A program made the translations under genes and the position numbers. Positions 9,338-18,617 of a DNA stretch of 64,000 nucleotides are shown here, piece after piece. The DNA is taken from NCBI GenBank assembly GCA_964457225.1, contig CAYWEM010000011.1:30124-94123 (forward strand). Direction: 5' to 3'. Positions within the stretch are counted from its first letter, which is position 1, and the number at the start of each line of letters is the position of its first letter. The stretch is from CAYWEM01 sp964457225 (lineage in GTDB: Bacteria > Acidobacteriota > Aminicenantia > UBA2199). The notes below the pieces were generated by a model that did no database searches, was not told where the DNA came from, and worked only from the letters and a program-made list of their open reading frames with translations.

Positions 9338-9416
9338 TTGTTTCTCCATTTTTCATGGATAAATACGGTTTATTGAGATAAAAAGATCCAGGGAGATCTT
9401 TCCGGCTTGAAATCGA

Positions 9417-10319
9417 TCAAAAAGTGACCCTCAGGAAGAAACCCATGTCCGGGGTGGTGTCATAGGGTGGCAGGTCTTCAATGATACCGATTTCGATGTT
9501 GCGGCCGATGCGCCAGGAAATGGTCACCATGGTGGCCAGGTTGGCAACTTCGTCACGGCGCAGGGGGGAGGTTTTAAGAATAAGACCGCAGTTAAGACGA
9601 CCGTAACTGATGCGCCAATCGAGCAGGAAAACCTGCGGCTTGATTCCTTCCTCTCCCAGCCAGGAAGGCGGACTGATCCAGGCCAGGTAATGGCCCCCGG
9701 AAAAACGCCACCTGCCGCTGCGCCAGCCGGCGGTCAACCCGATGCCGCCGTAAGCCCGGTCTGTACTCAGGCCGGGTTGTCCGGACAGGGGCAGACCGAG
9801 AAAGGCCCGGCCGGTTAAATACCAATTGTCATTGCTGAATATTTCCCGCTGTCCGCTGATGACCAGTGGCAGCAAGGCGCCCCGGGAGCGGCTGTGGTCA
9901 AAATGGTGGCGGTACCTGAAATTCACCGAGTTCCTGGGGAAAAGATCGCGGCCGGCCACAGGAAAACCGAGACTTTCGTGAAAAGTCTCGATGAAGGCAT
10001 CGAAGATGCCGCCGTGAATGGTGATGAAGTTCAGGTGCAGTTCCAGGGTCAGGGGCTTCAGGCCCCAGCGCAGAACCAGTCCCAGGTCCCAGCTCTCCAT
10101 GTCGCTTATGAACTGGAAATCATAATCGAAGTTGTAGATGTTGGTGTAGGAATTCTGGATGGCCAGGGAAAATGTGCCGGCAGGCTGGATCCGGTGCTCC
10201 AGGAAAGGGAAATGGGCCATGGAGCGGATAAGTGGATACGGCACGTCCATGGCGCGGGTCCGGACCGGAATCAAAAGCAGCAGGAAGATAAAGAATAACG
10301 ATCTAATTTTTCGCAACAT
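9417..10319 (-). CDS. DUF3187-like outer-membrane beta-barrel protein
   Basis: A 300-residue exported protein with a typical signal peptide (positive start, run of Phe/Leu/Ile, cleavage near residue 23). The rest alternates polar and hydrophobic residues with many aromatic residues and ends in Phe (RVTF), the usual C-terminus of an outer-membrane barrel. The pattern matches the uncharacterised DUF3187 family. Its start overlaps the last codons of the upstream symporter gene by 17 bp, so the two are likely translationally coupled. Whether it helps the symporter's substrate cross the outer membrane is speculation. Confidence 0.72.
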   Translation of the reverse strand: MLRKIRSLFFIFLLLLIPVRTRAMDVPYPLIRSMAHFPFLEHRIQPAGTFSLAIQNSYTNIYNFDYDFQFISDMESWDLGLVLRWGLKPLTLELHLNFITIHGGIFDAFIETFHESLGFPVAGRDLFPRNSVNFRYRHHFDHSRSRGALLPLVISGQREIFSNDNWYLTGRAFLGLPLSGQPGLSTDRAYGGIGLTAGWRSGRWRFSGGHYLAWISPPSWLGEEGIKPQVFLLDWRISYGRLNCGLILKTSPLRRDEVANLATMVTISWRIGRNIEIGIIEDLPPYDTTPDMGFFLRVTF

Positions 10320-11568
10320 CTGTTTGGTGTTTTTTTTCCAGGTTGTTGATAACCACGGCTGCGGCGGCGTCTCCGACTATGTTGACCACGGTGCGGGCCA
10401 TGTCCAGGATTCGCTCTATGCCGAAGATAAGGGCAATTCCCTCCAGGGGCAGGCCGACTGCCTGCAGGATCATCGAAAGCGTGATGATGGCAACACCGGG
10501 AACTCCGGCGGTACCGATGGCCGCCAGGGTGGCGGTGGATACAATGGTCAGCATCTGTAGCAGGCTGAGTTCAATGCCGAAGGCCTGGGCGATGAATACG
10601 GCTGACACGCCCTGGTAGAGCGAAGTGCCGTTCATGTTGATGGTGGCCCCCAGGGGCAGGACAAAGGCGCTGATCGAGCGGGGAATCGCTAATCCTTTTT
10701 CCACGCAGTCCATGGTCACCGGCAGGGTGGCATTGGACGAGGAAGTCGAAAAGGCAACCAGGATAGCCGGTTTTACCGCCTTCCAGAATTCGAGGGGTGA
10801 AAAGCCTCCTATCAGGCGGAGGGCCAGAGAAAAAACCAGGGCGGAATGCAGGAACAGGCCCAGCAATACCACCAGTCCGTACTGAAAAAGTGACAGAATT
10901 ACATCTATGCCGAATTTTCCCACCGCCGCGGCTATCAGCGCGAAAACACCATAGGGAGCCGCTTTCATTACGATATGCACCACCTTGATGGTCAATTCGT
11001 TGGCCGCTTCGCTGAATTCCAGCAACGGCCGGCTGCGTTCCGCCGGCAACAGGGTCAGGGCGATGCCGAACAGAACGGCCAGAAAAATGATCTGCAGCAT
11101 ATTGCCTTCGGCAAGCGAACGGACCGGGTTCTGTGGTACTATGGCCACCAGGTTGTCTACCAGGGAAACCTGGTCTGCTCTTTCTTTCAACCCGGACAGG
11201 ATTTCCGCCTCGCCGGCCATTTCAACTCCGGCTCCGGGCCGCAGGATGTTGACCAGGACGAGCCCGATGATTATGGCCACAACCGTGGTCAACAAGTAAT
11301 AAGTGACGGTTTTCAGCCCGATGCGGCCGACTTTGCGGATGTCGCCCAGCGATGCGGTGCCGTTGAACAGCGACAGGAAGACCAGCGGTACCACCACCAG
11401 GGAAATCAGGCGGATGAACAGGCTGCCCAGTGGTTCAACAGCCCGGGCCGGACCGGCAAAAAATAGTCCGAAAGCGAAGCCCAGCACCATGCCGAGCAGA
11501 ATTTTTCCAGGCAGGCTCAGCCCTTTTTTTCTTTTTTCTGCGCTCTTCATTGTTTCGCTGACCCGCAA
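10303..11568 (-). CDS. Dicarboxylate/amino acid:cation symporter (DAACS family)
   Basis: A 421-residue inner-membrane transporter of the GltP/DctA family. Seen: the serine-rich re-entrant loop STSSSNATLPVT and the NMNGTSLY motif of transmembrane segment 7, both at the substrate and sodium sites, with about eight membrane segments. It should import glutamate, aspartate or C4-dicarboxylates with sodium or protons. The reading frame starts at TTG (11568) with AAGGG upstream; an ATG at 11550 is the alternative. It lies 11 nt after the alanine/glycine symporter gene and overlaps the following outer-membrane protein gene, suggesting an uptake operon. Confidence 0.93.
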   Translation of the reverse strand: MRVSETMKSAEKRKKGLSLPGKILLGMVLGFAFGLFFAGPARAVEPLGSLFIRLISLVVVPLVFLSLFNGTASLGDIRKVGRIGLKTVTYYLLTTVVAIIIGLVLVNILRPGAGVEMAGEAEILSGLKERADQVSLVDNLVAIVPQNPVRSLAEGNMLQIIFLAVLFGIALTLLPAERSRPLLEFSEAANELTIKVVHIVMKAAPYGVFALIAAAVGKFGIDVILSLFQYGLVVLLGLFLHSALVFSLALRLIGGFSPLEFWKAVKPAILVAFSTSSSNATLPVTMDCVEKGLAIPRSISAFVLPLGATINMNGTSLYQGVSAVFIAQAFGIELSLLQMLTIVSTATLAAIGTAGVPGVAIITLSMILQAVGLPLEGIALIFGIERILDMARTVVNIVGDAAAAVVINNLEKKHQTDVAKN

Positions 11569-11579
11569 AAAAGCCCTTT

Positions 11580-13340
11580 TCAGAGCTTCCCGATATCCTG
11601 TCTGGTTTCTCTGATTACCAACCGGGCCAGCAGGAGCAAGGCCAGCAGGTTGGGGATTATCATGAAGGCGTTGCTGATTTCACCTATGTACCAGATTATA
11701 TTCAGGTGGGCGCCTTGAATGATTGCTCCGACGAAGATCAGGCCGACGAAGATAAAACGGTAGGACATCACTATTTTTATCCCGAAGATGTACTCCAGGC
11801 ATTTTTCCCCGTAATAAGACCAGGCGATCAGGGTTGAATAGCCGAAAAGCAGGGAGCCGATGGCGATGATGATGCCTCCGAAGGGGATAACCGATGAAAA
11901 AGCCGCCGAGGTCAGAGCGGTCGAGGTTAAGCCGTCTGATACCCCGAAGGCCTGGGTCTGCAGGTAAAAACCGGACAGGATGATGGTCAGGGTGGTCATG
12001 GTGTTGACCACGATGGTGTCGATGAAAGTTCCGGTCATGGCCACCAGGCCGTTATAAGTCGGATTGGGGGAAGTGGAGGCGGCCTGGGCTATGGCCGCCG
12101 AACCCATGCCCGATTCATTTGAGAGCACTCCGCGACTGACGCCGATGGAAATGGCGCGCTGCACCGAAGTTCCGATCAGGGCTCCGGTTGCGGCCTGTCC
12201 GGTAAGAGCTGAAGAAAAGATGATGCTGAAGGCTTCCGGAATGCGGGCGAAATTGGCCAGGATGACCGCCAGGGCGCCGGCGATATAGAAAAACACCATG
12301 GTCGGGACCAGTTTTTCACTGACCTCGCCGATGCGCTTAATGCCACCGATGGTGACGATGCCGGTCAGCACGGCCAGAGCTATTCCGGTTATCCAGAAAG
12401 GAATGGAGAACTGCACGTTCAGGGCCAGGGCCATGGAGTTCGACTGGGCCATGTTGCCGGTGCCGAACAGGGCGCATATGCCTCCCAGAACGGCGAAGGC
12501 GGCTCCCAGAAAACGACCCGCCTTTTTGTTTTTTATGCCTTCACGAGCGTAATACATCGGCCCGCCGGCCATTTCGCCCTTCTTGTTCTTGGTGCGGTAC
12601 TTGACGCCTAAAAAGCCTTCGGCGTACTTGGTGGCCATGCCGAAGAAACCGGCCACCCACATCCAGAAAGGCGCCCCAGGTCCGCCGATGGCTATGGCCG
12701 TGGCCACTCCCGCGATGTTGCCGTTGCCGACCGTGGCGGCCAGGGCGGTCATCAGGGCCTGGAAGGGGGAAATGTCGCCTTCGAGCTTCTGCATGGCTGC
12801 TTTTTCTTTTTTTGAAGATGGTTTCAGCACGTACTTGAGGGCTTTTCCCAGCCTGGTGACCTGGATGAAGCGGGAATAAAAAGTCAACAGGATGCCGGTA
12901 CCTACCAGCAGGAAAATCATCCAGTTGGCCCAGACGAAGTCACGCAAATCGGCGCAGAATATAAGAATAGAATCAAGCAAGCCGGGTTTTACTTCTATTT
13001 CCAGGTGGCGGTCGCCGCTGAGCTGGAATTTCCCCAGTTGATCAAGCAGGGGGGCTGACAGAGATGCACCGTGAATGTCTATGGCCAGAGAGTAGTTCCC
13101 GGCAGGCAGTTTGCCCGAGCTGAAAGTACCGTCCGGAGCGATCGGCAGGAATTCGCTTTTAACTGCTTCGGCCAGGTGGTGCTGCAGGACTACGTTGCCG
13201 TGACCGAAGGGTGTCTGGTCTGATTTCAGCACCCGGCCGGACACTGACCAGAGCGGGGCTTCCTTGATTTCATCCGCGGCCGGTGCAGCCAGGACCAGAA
13301 TGCCAAGACAGGCAGTCAGCAAGAGCAGGATTCTTTTCAT
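11580..13340 (-). CDS. Alanine/glycine:cation symporter (AGCS) with an exported N-terminal domain
   Basis: A 586-residue protein with two parts. Residues 24-470 of a normal AGCS transporter are recognisable from about residue 125 on, including TVGNGNIAGVATAI and the later glycine-rich membrane segments, so it should import alanine or glycine with sodium. The first 110 residues are unusual: a signal-peptide-like segment (MKRILLLLTACLG) and a beta-sandwich of the carboxypeptidase regulatory type (VSGRVLKSDQTPFGHGNV... LPAGNYSLAI). The ATG at 13340 has a near-ideal AGGAAGG 5 nt upstream, while the longer frame to 13409 has none, so the exported start is preferred. It is the first gene of a symporter operon divergent from the S41 protease. 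Confidence 0.88.
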   Translation of the reverse strand: MKRILLLLTACLGILVLAAPAADEIKEAPLWSVSGRVLKSDQTPFGHGNVVLQHHLAEAVKSEFLPIAPDGTFSSGKLPAGNYSLAIDIHGASLSAPLLDQLGKFQLSGDRHLEIEVKPGLLDSILIFCADLRDFVWANWMIFLLVGTGILLTFYSRFIQVTRLGKALKYVLKPSSKKEKAAMQKLEGDISPFQALMTALAATVGNGNIAGVATAIAIGGPGAPFWMWVAGFFGMATKYAEGFLGVKYRTKNKKGEMAGGPMYYAREGIKNKKAGRFLGAAFAVLGGICALFGTGNMAQSNSMALALNVQFSIPFWITGIALAVLTGIVTIGGIKRIGEVSEKLVPTMVFFYIAGALAVILANFARIPEAFSIIFSSALTGQAATGALIGTSVQRAISIGVSRGVLSNESGMGSAAIAQAASTSPNPTYNGLVAMTGTFIDTIVVNTMTTLTIILSGFYLQTQAFGVSDGLTSTALTSAAFSSVIPFGGIIIAIGSLLFGYSTLIAWSYYGEKCLEYIFGIKIVMSYRFIFVGLIFVGAIIQGAHLNIIWYIGEISNAFMIIPNLLALLLLARLVIRETRQDIGKL

Positions 13341-13435
13341 TTTGACCTTCCTGGGTGGATATTTACGGCTCCATGGCCAGAATCTACCACAAGGCGGTGT
13401 TTTTGGCAAGAAGTTCCATGGCCGGACCTGGCCGT

Positions 13436-13464
13436 TTGACTGCTCAACGTGGATTTGTTATAAG
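13436..13464 (+). promoter_or_regulatory. Promoter of the S41 protease operon, probably leaderless
   Basis: TTGACT (13436-13441) and TATAAG (13459-13464) are separated by exactly 17 nt. The ATG of the S41 gene begins only 6 nt after the -10 box and no Shine-Dalgarno sequence precedes it. Transcription should therefore begin at or next to the start codon. Confidence 0.65.
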
Positions 13465-13470
13465 AAAACC

Positions 13471-14940
13471 ATGAAAAAGGCTATTATCGGCGGCATAGCA
13501 TTACTTTTACCATTTTTGCTCGTTTTTCCGGGTCGTCATGAGCCGGAAGAATCAGTCCGCCGTTTTCAGCATATTTTTGAATTGATCAACGACCGCCATC
13601 CAGGCCCTCCGGACCAGGAAACCATGGTTTATGCCTCTATACACGGCCTGTTGCAGAAACTCGATCCCCATTCGCGGTTTCTTGATCCCCCGACCTTGCG
13701 GGCCACCCTGGAAGATCAGAAAGGCAACTATTACGGCATAGGTATTCGCATCACCCGTTTCGAGGATCGACTGACCATTGTTTCCACCATGGCCGGCATG
13801 CCTGCGGCGGAAGCTGGTTTACGCGCCGGAGATATCATCAGCGCGGTCGAGGGGCGCCCGACCTCTGAAATGCGCCTTGAAGAGGCCATGAATCTATTGC
13901 GCGGGAAGAAGGGCAGTAGTGTCAACCTGAGCGTAAAACGTGAAGGAATTGCCGCTGAATTGCCTTTTTCACTGAGACGCGCGCCCATACCCCTGCATTC
14001 AATCGGTTTTGCCCTGTTGCATCCTGAAGATGAACGAGTTGCTTATATCAGCCTGCAGAGTTTTTCACGGACAACCAGGAACGAGCTTCAGAATACCCTG
14101 GATCGACTGCGGGCCCTGGGAGCCCGAAGCCTGATCCTGGATCTGAGGGGGAATCCCGGCGGGTCACTGCAGGCGGCCATAGAAACGGCGGACCTTTTCC
14201 TGCCTGCCGGCCGGGTGATCGTCAGTGTGCGCAGCCGGGGCCAATCAAGTACCAGGTATGCTGAAAAAGAAGACCTCTATGAAAACATGCCGATTGTGGT
14301 GCTGATCAACCGGGGCAGTGCCAGCGCCTCGGAAATAGTGGCGGCTGCCCTGCAGGAAAACGAACGCGCCCTGGTTATCGGCCGGCGATCCTGGGGCAAG
14401 GGCCTGGTGGAAACTCTGTTCAATCTTTCCCTGGGGAGCGCCCTGGCCCTGACTACGGCCCGTTATTATACTCCGGCGGATAACTCCCTGCAACGTGATT
14501 TCAGCAGTTTTGACGATTACTTTTACTTTCTGGAAGATGAAGATTATGACCGGAACGATTCGATCCAGGGCGGGGTGATTCCGGATATATTGGTGGCCCC
14601 CAGGCAGTATCCTCCCGGTTTGGTCGGTTTCGGCAACCGCGGGTTGTTTTTTTCCTTTGCCCTGGCTTCGCTGGAGATCCACCCGGTCACTGATTCAACT
14701 TTCCGGGCCGATGATGGAATGCTGGCCGATTTCATGGCTTACGCTGCCGAGCGGGGATTCAGCCCGCCTGACGCCGGGTCAGCCGCTTACGGCGACCTGT
14801 TGAAGGAATTTCTGACCAGGGAGATCCTGGCCCTGGCCTTCGGTGCTGAAACAGCCATGCTTTTTGCCCTGGAGCACGATGCTCAGGCGGCCCGGGCCAG
14901 GGAATACCTGACACCTTTGCTTGAAGCGGATCGCTTATGA
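13471..14940 (+). CDS. S41 family C-terminal processing peptidase with PDZ domain
   Basis: A 489-residue periplasmic or membrane-anchored serine protease of the CtpA/Prc family. Order of parts: an N-terminal hydrophobic anchor (about 5-20), a helical cap, a PDZ domain (about 85-165, with GLRAGDIISAVEG) and the S41 catalytic core with the serine in NRGSASASE near 285 and the lysine K310 in SWGKG. A C-terminal extension of about 120 residues follows. The start at 13471 follows a promoter at leaderless distance; the frame extends upstream to 13264, but that part overlaps the divergent AGCS gene and lacks secretory character. It heads an operon with trmJ and cysS, joined by ATGA overlaps. Confidence 0.92.
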   Translation: MKKAIIGGIALLLPFLLVFPGRHEPEESVRRFQHIFELINDRHPGPPDQETMVYASIHGLLQKLDPHSRFLDPPTLRATLEDQKGNYYGIGIRITRFEDRLTIVSTMAGMPAAEAGLRAGDIISAVEGRPTSEMRLEEAMNLLRGKKGSSVNLSVKREGIAAELPFSLRRAPIPLHSIGFALLHPEDERVAYISLQSFSRTTRNELQNTLDRLRALGARSLILDLRGNPGGSLQAAIETADLFLPAGRVIVSVRSRGQSSTRYAEKEDLYENMPIVVLINRGSASASEIVAAALQENERALVIGRRSWGKGLVETLFNLSLGSALALTTARYYTPADNSLQRDFSSFDDYFYFLEDEDYDRNDSIQGGVIPDILVAPRQYPPGLVGFGNRGLFFSFALASLEIHPVTDSTFRADDGMLADFMAYAAERGFSPPDAGSAAYGDLLKEFLTREILALAFGAETAMLFALEHDAQAARAREYLTPLLEADRL

Positions 14941-15710
14941 AAAATACCGCCCGGTCTTCCTGCTTGGCTCAGCCGGCCATCGTCCTGGTGGAACCCAAGA
15001 ATCCGGGAAATATCGGTTCAGTGGCCCGGGCCATGAAAAACATGGGACTTTCAGACCTGCGCCTGGTCAACCCGGTTGAATTCAGGGAGCGGGAGGAACA
15101 GAAGAAAATGGGATACCGCTCTCAGGAGATTATCACAGCAGCCAGGGAATTCACCACCTTGCCGGCCGCCCTGGCCGATTGTTCGCTGGTGCTGCTGACT
15201 ACTTCAAAACGCGGCAAATGGCGGCGCGATTACCTCGATCCGAGGGCGGCCGCGGGCATGATCGCCGAACTTGGTCCCGGAGAGAAAGCTGCCATTGTTT
15301 TCGGCCGCGAGGACAAGGGGGTGACAATTGGAGAAAGCCAGAGCGCCAATTACTGTGTCTCCATTCCAGCGGCGGTCGCCTATCCTTCACTTAATTTATC
15401 CCAGGCGGTGATGGTTATGGTTTACGAAGTATACCTGGCTCAGAGCGGCCGAAAAGAGATTTCCGGCGTCGCCAGGCAACCCCAGGCCGCTTCCCGGGAG
15501 GCATTCGGGCGTATCGGCGATAACATCTGGCGGCTGATGAACGAACTGCAGCTGGGAGAGCCGGAAAACGGCCTCTTTCACCGTTCCCTGCAGCGGGCCC
15601 TGAACCGTACGCGCTGGACCAACGCCGACATCGCGGTTTTTGACCGCGTCTGTAAGCAGGTGCGCTGGTATATTAAGGAACGGGCCGATAAGGAGGATGA
15701 CATTTCATGA
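14937..15710 (+). CDS. trmJ: tRNA (cytidine/uridine-2'-O-)-methyltransferase TrmJ-like
   Basis: A 257-residue SPOUT-fold (TrmH/SpoU group) RNA methyltransferase. Seen: motif 1 PKNPGNIGSVARAMKNMG near residues 20-37, motif 2 VFGREDKGVT near 122 and motif 3 IPAAVAYPSLNLSQAV near 140, which together form the knotted AdoMet site. Length and motif spacing fit TrmJ, which methylates the ribose at position 32 of the tRNA anticodon loop. It is joined to the S41 protease gene and to cysS by 4-bp ATGA overlaps, giving it a translation-related neighbour downstream. TrmJ is the best guess; another TrmH-group target cannot be excluded. Confidence 0.85.
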   Translation: MKNTARSSCLAQPAIVLVEPKNPGNIGSVARAMKNMGLSDLRLVNPVEFREREEQKKMGYRSQEIITAAREFTTLPAALADCSLVLLTTSKRGKWRRDYLDPRAAAGMIAELGPGEKAAIVFGREDKGVTIGESQSANYCVSIPAAVAYPSLNLSQAVMVMVYEVYLAQSGRKEISGVARQPQAASREAFGRIGDNIWRLMNELQLGEPENGLFHRSLQRALNRTRWTNADIAVFDRVCKQVRWYIKERADKEDDIS

Positions 15711-17098
15711 GGCTGTTCAATTCACTGACTCGCCAAGTCGAGGAATTCAGGCCGCTGCAGGCCGGCCGGGCGGGACTCTACACCTGCGGGCCCACGGTTT
15801 ACGATTTCGCCCATATCGGAAATTTCCGTACTTATGTTTTCGAAGACTTGTTGAAAAGAGTGCTGCTGAGCCGCGGTTACCAGGTTAAGCACGTTATGAA
15901 CGTCACTGATGTCGATGACAAGACCATAAATCGGGCGCTAGGCCAGGGTGTCAGCCTGGGTGAACTGACCGATCGGTATACCGAGGCTTTTTTGGAGGAT
16001 GCCAAGCTGCTCAACATTCTGCCGGCCGACTTTTATCCTCGGGCCACCGATCATATCCCCGAGATGGTGGCCCTGATCGAATCCCTGCTGGCCAAGGGGC
16101 ATGCCTACCGCAAGGATGGTTCGATTTATTTCAGCATAGATTCCTTTCCGGCTTACGGTCGGTTGAGTCGAGTGAATGCCGCTGATCTGCAAACTTCGGA
16201 ACGACTGGACAACGATGAATATGAAAAGGAGGAAGCGCGTGATTTCGCGCTATGGAAAGCACGCAAGGGAGAAGAAGTCTTCTGGTCCACGCCGCTTGGC
16301 GATGGACGGCCGGGCTGGCACATCGAGTGTTCGGCCATGAGCATGAAATACCTGGGACCGCATTTCGATCTGCATATCGGCGGAGTGGACAACATGTTTC
16401 CCCACCACGAGAATGAGATCGCCCAGTCCAGCGCCGCGACCGGAGAAGCTTTTGTAAATTACTGGCTGCATTGCCAGCACCTGGTGGTCGAAGGACGTAA
16501 AATGGCCAAGTCGGCCGGCAACTTTTACACATTGCGCGACCTGGTTGCGGCCGGTCATGAACCGATGGCTTTGCGTTACCTGCTCATTTCCGCCCACTAC
16601 CGCAAGGTGCTGAATTTCACTTTTTCCGGGCTGGAAATGGCCCGTCAGTCACTAAACCGAATCAGGGAATTCCTTTCCGGATTGCCGCAGAATATCGAAG
16701 CAGGTGAAAGCTCTCCGGAAATCAGCGCCCTGGTGGAGGACGCTGACCGGAAATTCTCTGAATTCCTGGCCGATGATTTGAATATCAGCGGAGCCCTGGC
16801 CGCGGCTTTTGACCTGATCCGGGGAGTCAACCTTTTTCCCGGCAGGCTGAGTGGGGCGGATGTGGAATTGATCAAATCTTTCTGGGGCCGTTTTCATCAG
16901 GTGATCGGTGTTCTGCCGGAGATTGCCGGCGAATCAGAAGAACTCGCCGCCCATCTGCAGGAAAAAATATCAAGGCGTCAGCAGGCCAGGGCGACCGGTG
17001 ATTTCAAAACGGCTGATGTTCTGCGGGCTGAATTGCTGGCTGAAGGTATAGTGCTCCAGGATACGCCCCAGGGAGTTCGCTGGAAAAAAAACCGGTAA
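15707..17098 (+). CDS. cysS: Cysteinyl-tRNA synthetase
   Basis: A 463-residue class I aminoacyl-tRNA synthetase that charges tRNA-Cys in the cytoplasm. Seen: the zinc ligand C27 in CGPTVYD, the HIGN signature (HIGNFR near 36), other zinc-site elements around WHIECSAM and HHENEIAQS, and the KMSKS loop as KMAKS (K265-S269), a small substitution within the family's range. The length is normal. It is the last gene of the plus-strand operon and converges on the TPR gene with only 6 nt between stop codons and no clear terminator. Confidence 0.97.
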   Translation: MRLFNSLTRQVEEFRPLQAGRAGLYTCGPTVYDFAHIGNFRTYVFEDLLKRVLLSRGYQVKHVMNVTDVDDKTINRALGQGVSLGELTDRYTEAFLEDAKLLNILPADFYPRATDHIPEMVALIESLLAKGHAYRKDGSIYFSIDSFPAYGRLSRVNAADLQTSERLDNDEYEKEEARDFALWKARKGEEVFWSTPLGDGRPGWHIECSAMSMKYLGPHFDLHIGGVDNMFPHHENEIAQSSAATGEAFVNYWLHCQHLVVEGRKMAKSAGNFYTLRDLVAAGHEPMALRYLLISAHYRKVLNFTFSGLEMARQSLNRIREFLSGLPQNIEAGESSPEISALVEDADRKFSEFLADDLNISGALAAAFDLIRGVNLFPGRLSGADVELIKSFWGRFHQVIGVLPEIAGESEELAAHLQEKISRRQQARATGDFKTADVLRAELLAEGIVLQDTPQGVRWKKNR

Positions 17099-17104
17099 CA
17101 GGCA

Positions 17105-17806
17105 TTATTCTTCGCTGAAGGTTTTCCTGAGGTATCCCAGTGCTTTTTTTACCAGAGATTTCTTCTTACCGGCCGTAGCTTTTTTTTCCAGTGCTTCGCG
17201 GCAATCCTTGATGCGGAAGGCGATGATCTGGCGGTTGGGGTTCAAGTTGCGGGCTTTTTCATAGGTGCTGATGGCTTTTTGATGCAATCCGGCGCGGCTG
17301 TAATTCTCAGCCAGGTAATACCAGGCGTCTTCCCGTTGCGGGTCGGTCTTGATTACCTGTTCAAGGTATTTTTCAGCGGCGTAATGATTCTTCCTGTGCA
17401 TCAGGACGATGGCCAGGTAAATCAGCATGGTGTGATGGCCCGGTTCGATGGTCTGGGCCTTGAACAGTTTCTCTCCGGCCTGCAGCTGGTTACCCTTGAT
17501 CATGGCGTAGATGCCCTGGTTCAACAACATCAGGAAAATCGCCTCCCTGGGCATGACCGTGTTTCGTGAATCTTTTTCCTGTTCGCTGAGTCCCCTGGCC
17601 AGGAGCATGAAGGTTTCGTGAATACGGCAGAACTCGGCGGCCAGCTCCGGCTCCTCGAGTATCACCTTCTGCAGTCGCGGCAGGGAGCTTTTATTAAGGT
17701 AAGCCTGGCGCAGTTCGGCCAGGCCGGCCCCGGGAACCAGTCCGAAGAACTTGAATTTTTCCGCCTGAAGTTCAACTTCAACTTCCACTTCTTTCATTTG
17801 TTTCAC
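17105..17806 (-). CDS. TPR-repeat protein
   Basis: A 233-residue cytoplasmic protein without signal peptide. Residues about 95-200 contain tandem tetratricopeptide repeats (AIKGNQLQAGEKLFKAQTIE, then AAEKYLEQVIKTDPQREDAWYYLAENY, then a third repeat AISTYEKARNLNPN), a protein-protein interaction scaffold. The N-terminal 90 residues are charged and helical and not recognised. The C-terminus is Lys-rich. Its start overlaps the stop of coaE in an ATGA arrangement, so the two are coexpressed. The partner and function are unknown. Confidence 0.75.
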   Translation of the reverse strand: MKQMKEVEVEVELQAEKFKFFGLVPGAGLAELRQAYLNKSSLPRLQKVILEEPELAAEFCRIHETFMLLARGLSEQEKDSRNTVMPREAIFLMLLNQGIYAMIKGNQLQAGEKLFKAQTIEPGHHTMLIYLAIVLMHRKNHYAAEKYLEQVIKTDPQREDAWYYLAENYSRAGLHQKAISTYEKARNLNPNRQIIAFRIKDCREALEKKATAGKKKSLVKKALGYLRKTFSEE

Positions 17807-18423
17807 TTGCCGGCCAGGTCCGGATCCTGTTGCATTAAGTGATAGACTTCACAGGTCTTGGCCCTGGTCTGTTCAAAAGAACCGCTGGTGTCAATGATGT
17901 AATTGGCCACTTTCAGTTTTTCCTTGAGAGGGAACTGGGACTGGATTTTTTTATCGGCTTCAGCCCGACCGATGCCGTCGCGCAGCATCAGGCGTCGAAC
18001 CTGTTCCTCGGGGGAAGTAAAAACCACTATCACTCTTTTGTACTCTCGATAAGTGCCGTTTTCCACCAGCAGGGCCGATTCGTAGATAAAAAACCGGTAA
18101 ATGCCGGTGGCGGCAATTTCCTTGATGCGCCTTTTCTTTTCTTCGGCTACCAGGGGGTGCACCAGCTCATTTATGAAATGTCTTTTTTCCGGGTCTGAAA
18201 AGATCAAGTTACCGAGTTTTTCCTTGTTTAGCGAGCCGTTCCGGTCAACAGCCGCCGGGCCCAGGAAATCGTGTATTTCCTTGTAAACAGGTGAGTTCTT
18301 GGCGAAAATGATCTGCCTGGCTAATTCATCGGCTTTCAGGGTGAAGGCTCCAAGCTCGGAAAAAATCTGCAGGACATGGGTTTTCCCGCTGCAGATGCCG
18401 CCGGTCAGTCCAATCACTTCCAA
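17803..18423 (-). CDS. coaE: Dephospho-CoA kinase
   Basis: A 206-residue kinase that phosphorylates the 3'-hydroxyl of dephospho-CoA, the last step of coenzyme A synthesis. The P-loop GGICSGKT (residues 8-15), the ADELARQI segment near 32 and the lid arginine region RRLMLRDG near 135 are visible, and the length is typical. The usual acidic DAD at the active-site entrance reads KAD here. The start is TTG at 18423 with GAGGGA upstream; no ATG lies nearby in frame. It is followed by the overlapping TPR gene. A 194-bp gap without recognisable features separates it from the RND operon. Confidence 0.92.
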   Translation of the reverse strand: MEVIGLTGGICSGKTHVLQIFSELGAFTLKADELARQIIFAKNSPVYKEIHDFLGPAAVDRNGSLNKEKLGNLIFSDPEKRHFINELVHPLVAEEKKRRIKEIAATGIYRFFIYESALLVENGTYREYKRVIVVFTSPEEQVRRLMLRDGIGRAEADKKIQSQFPLKEKLKVANYIIDTSGSFEQTRAKTCEVYHLMQQDPDLAGK

Positions 18424-18617
18424 GGGCTTCCCTCTTTCAGCTGAAAGGAGCTTGGTTCCGCCGGATTTTTCTTTATCCAGGCAGGTAATAATAAAAGCTG
18501 TTCTTCCCTCATGATCATAAAAGCAGCCAGAGTTTACTTCAGGCTTAATTTAAAGTCAAGCAGACCGGCATTCTCAGCCGGGCTTCAGTCTGCATTTCAT
18601 CACCATGCGATTCAGCT

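Noticed and set aside
13264..13470. N-terminal extension of the S41 protease
   Set aside because: It overlaps the divergent AGCS coding region and the hydrophobic anchor starts exactly at 13471, next to a promoter.
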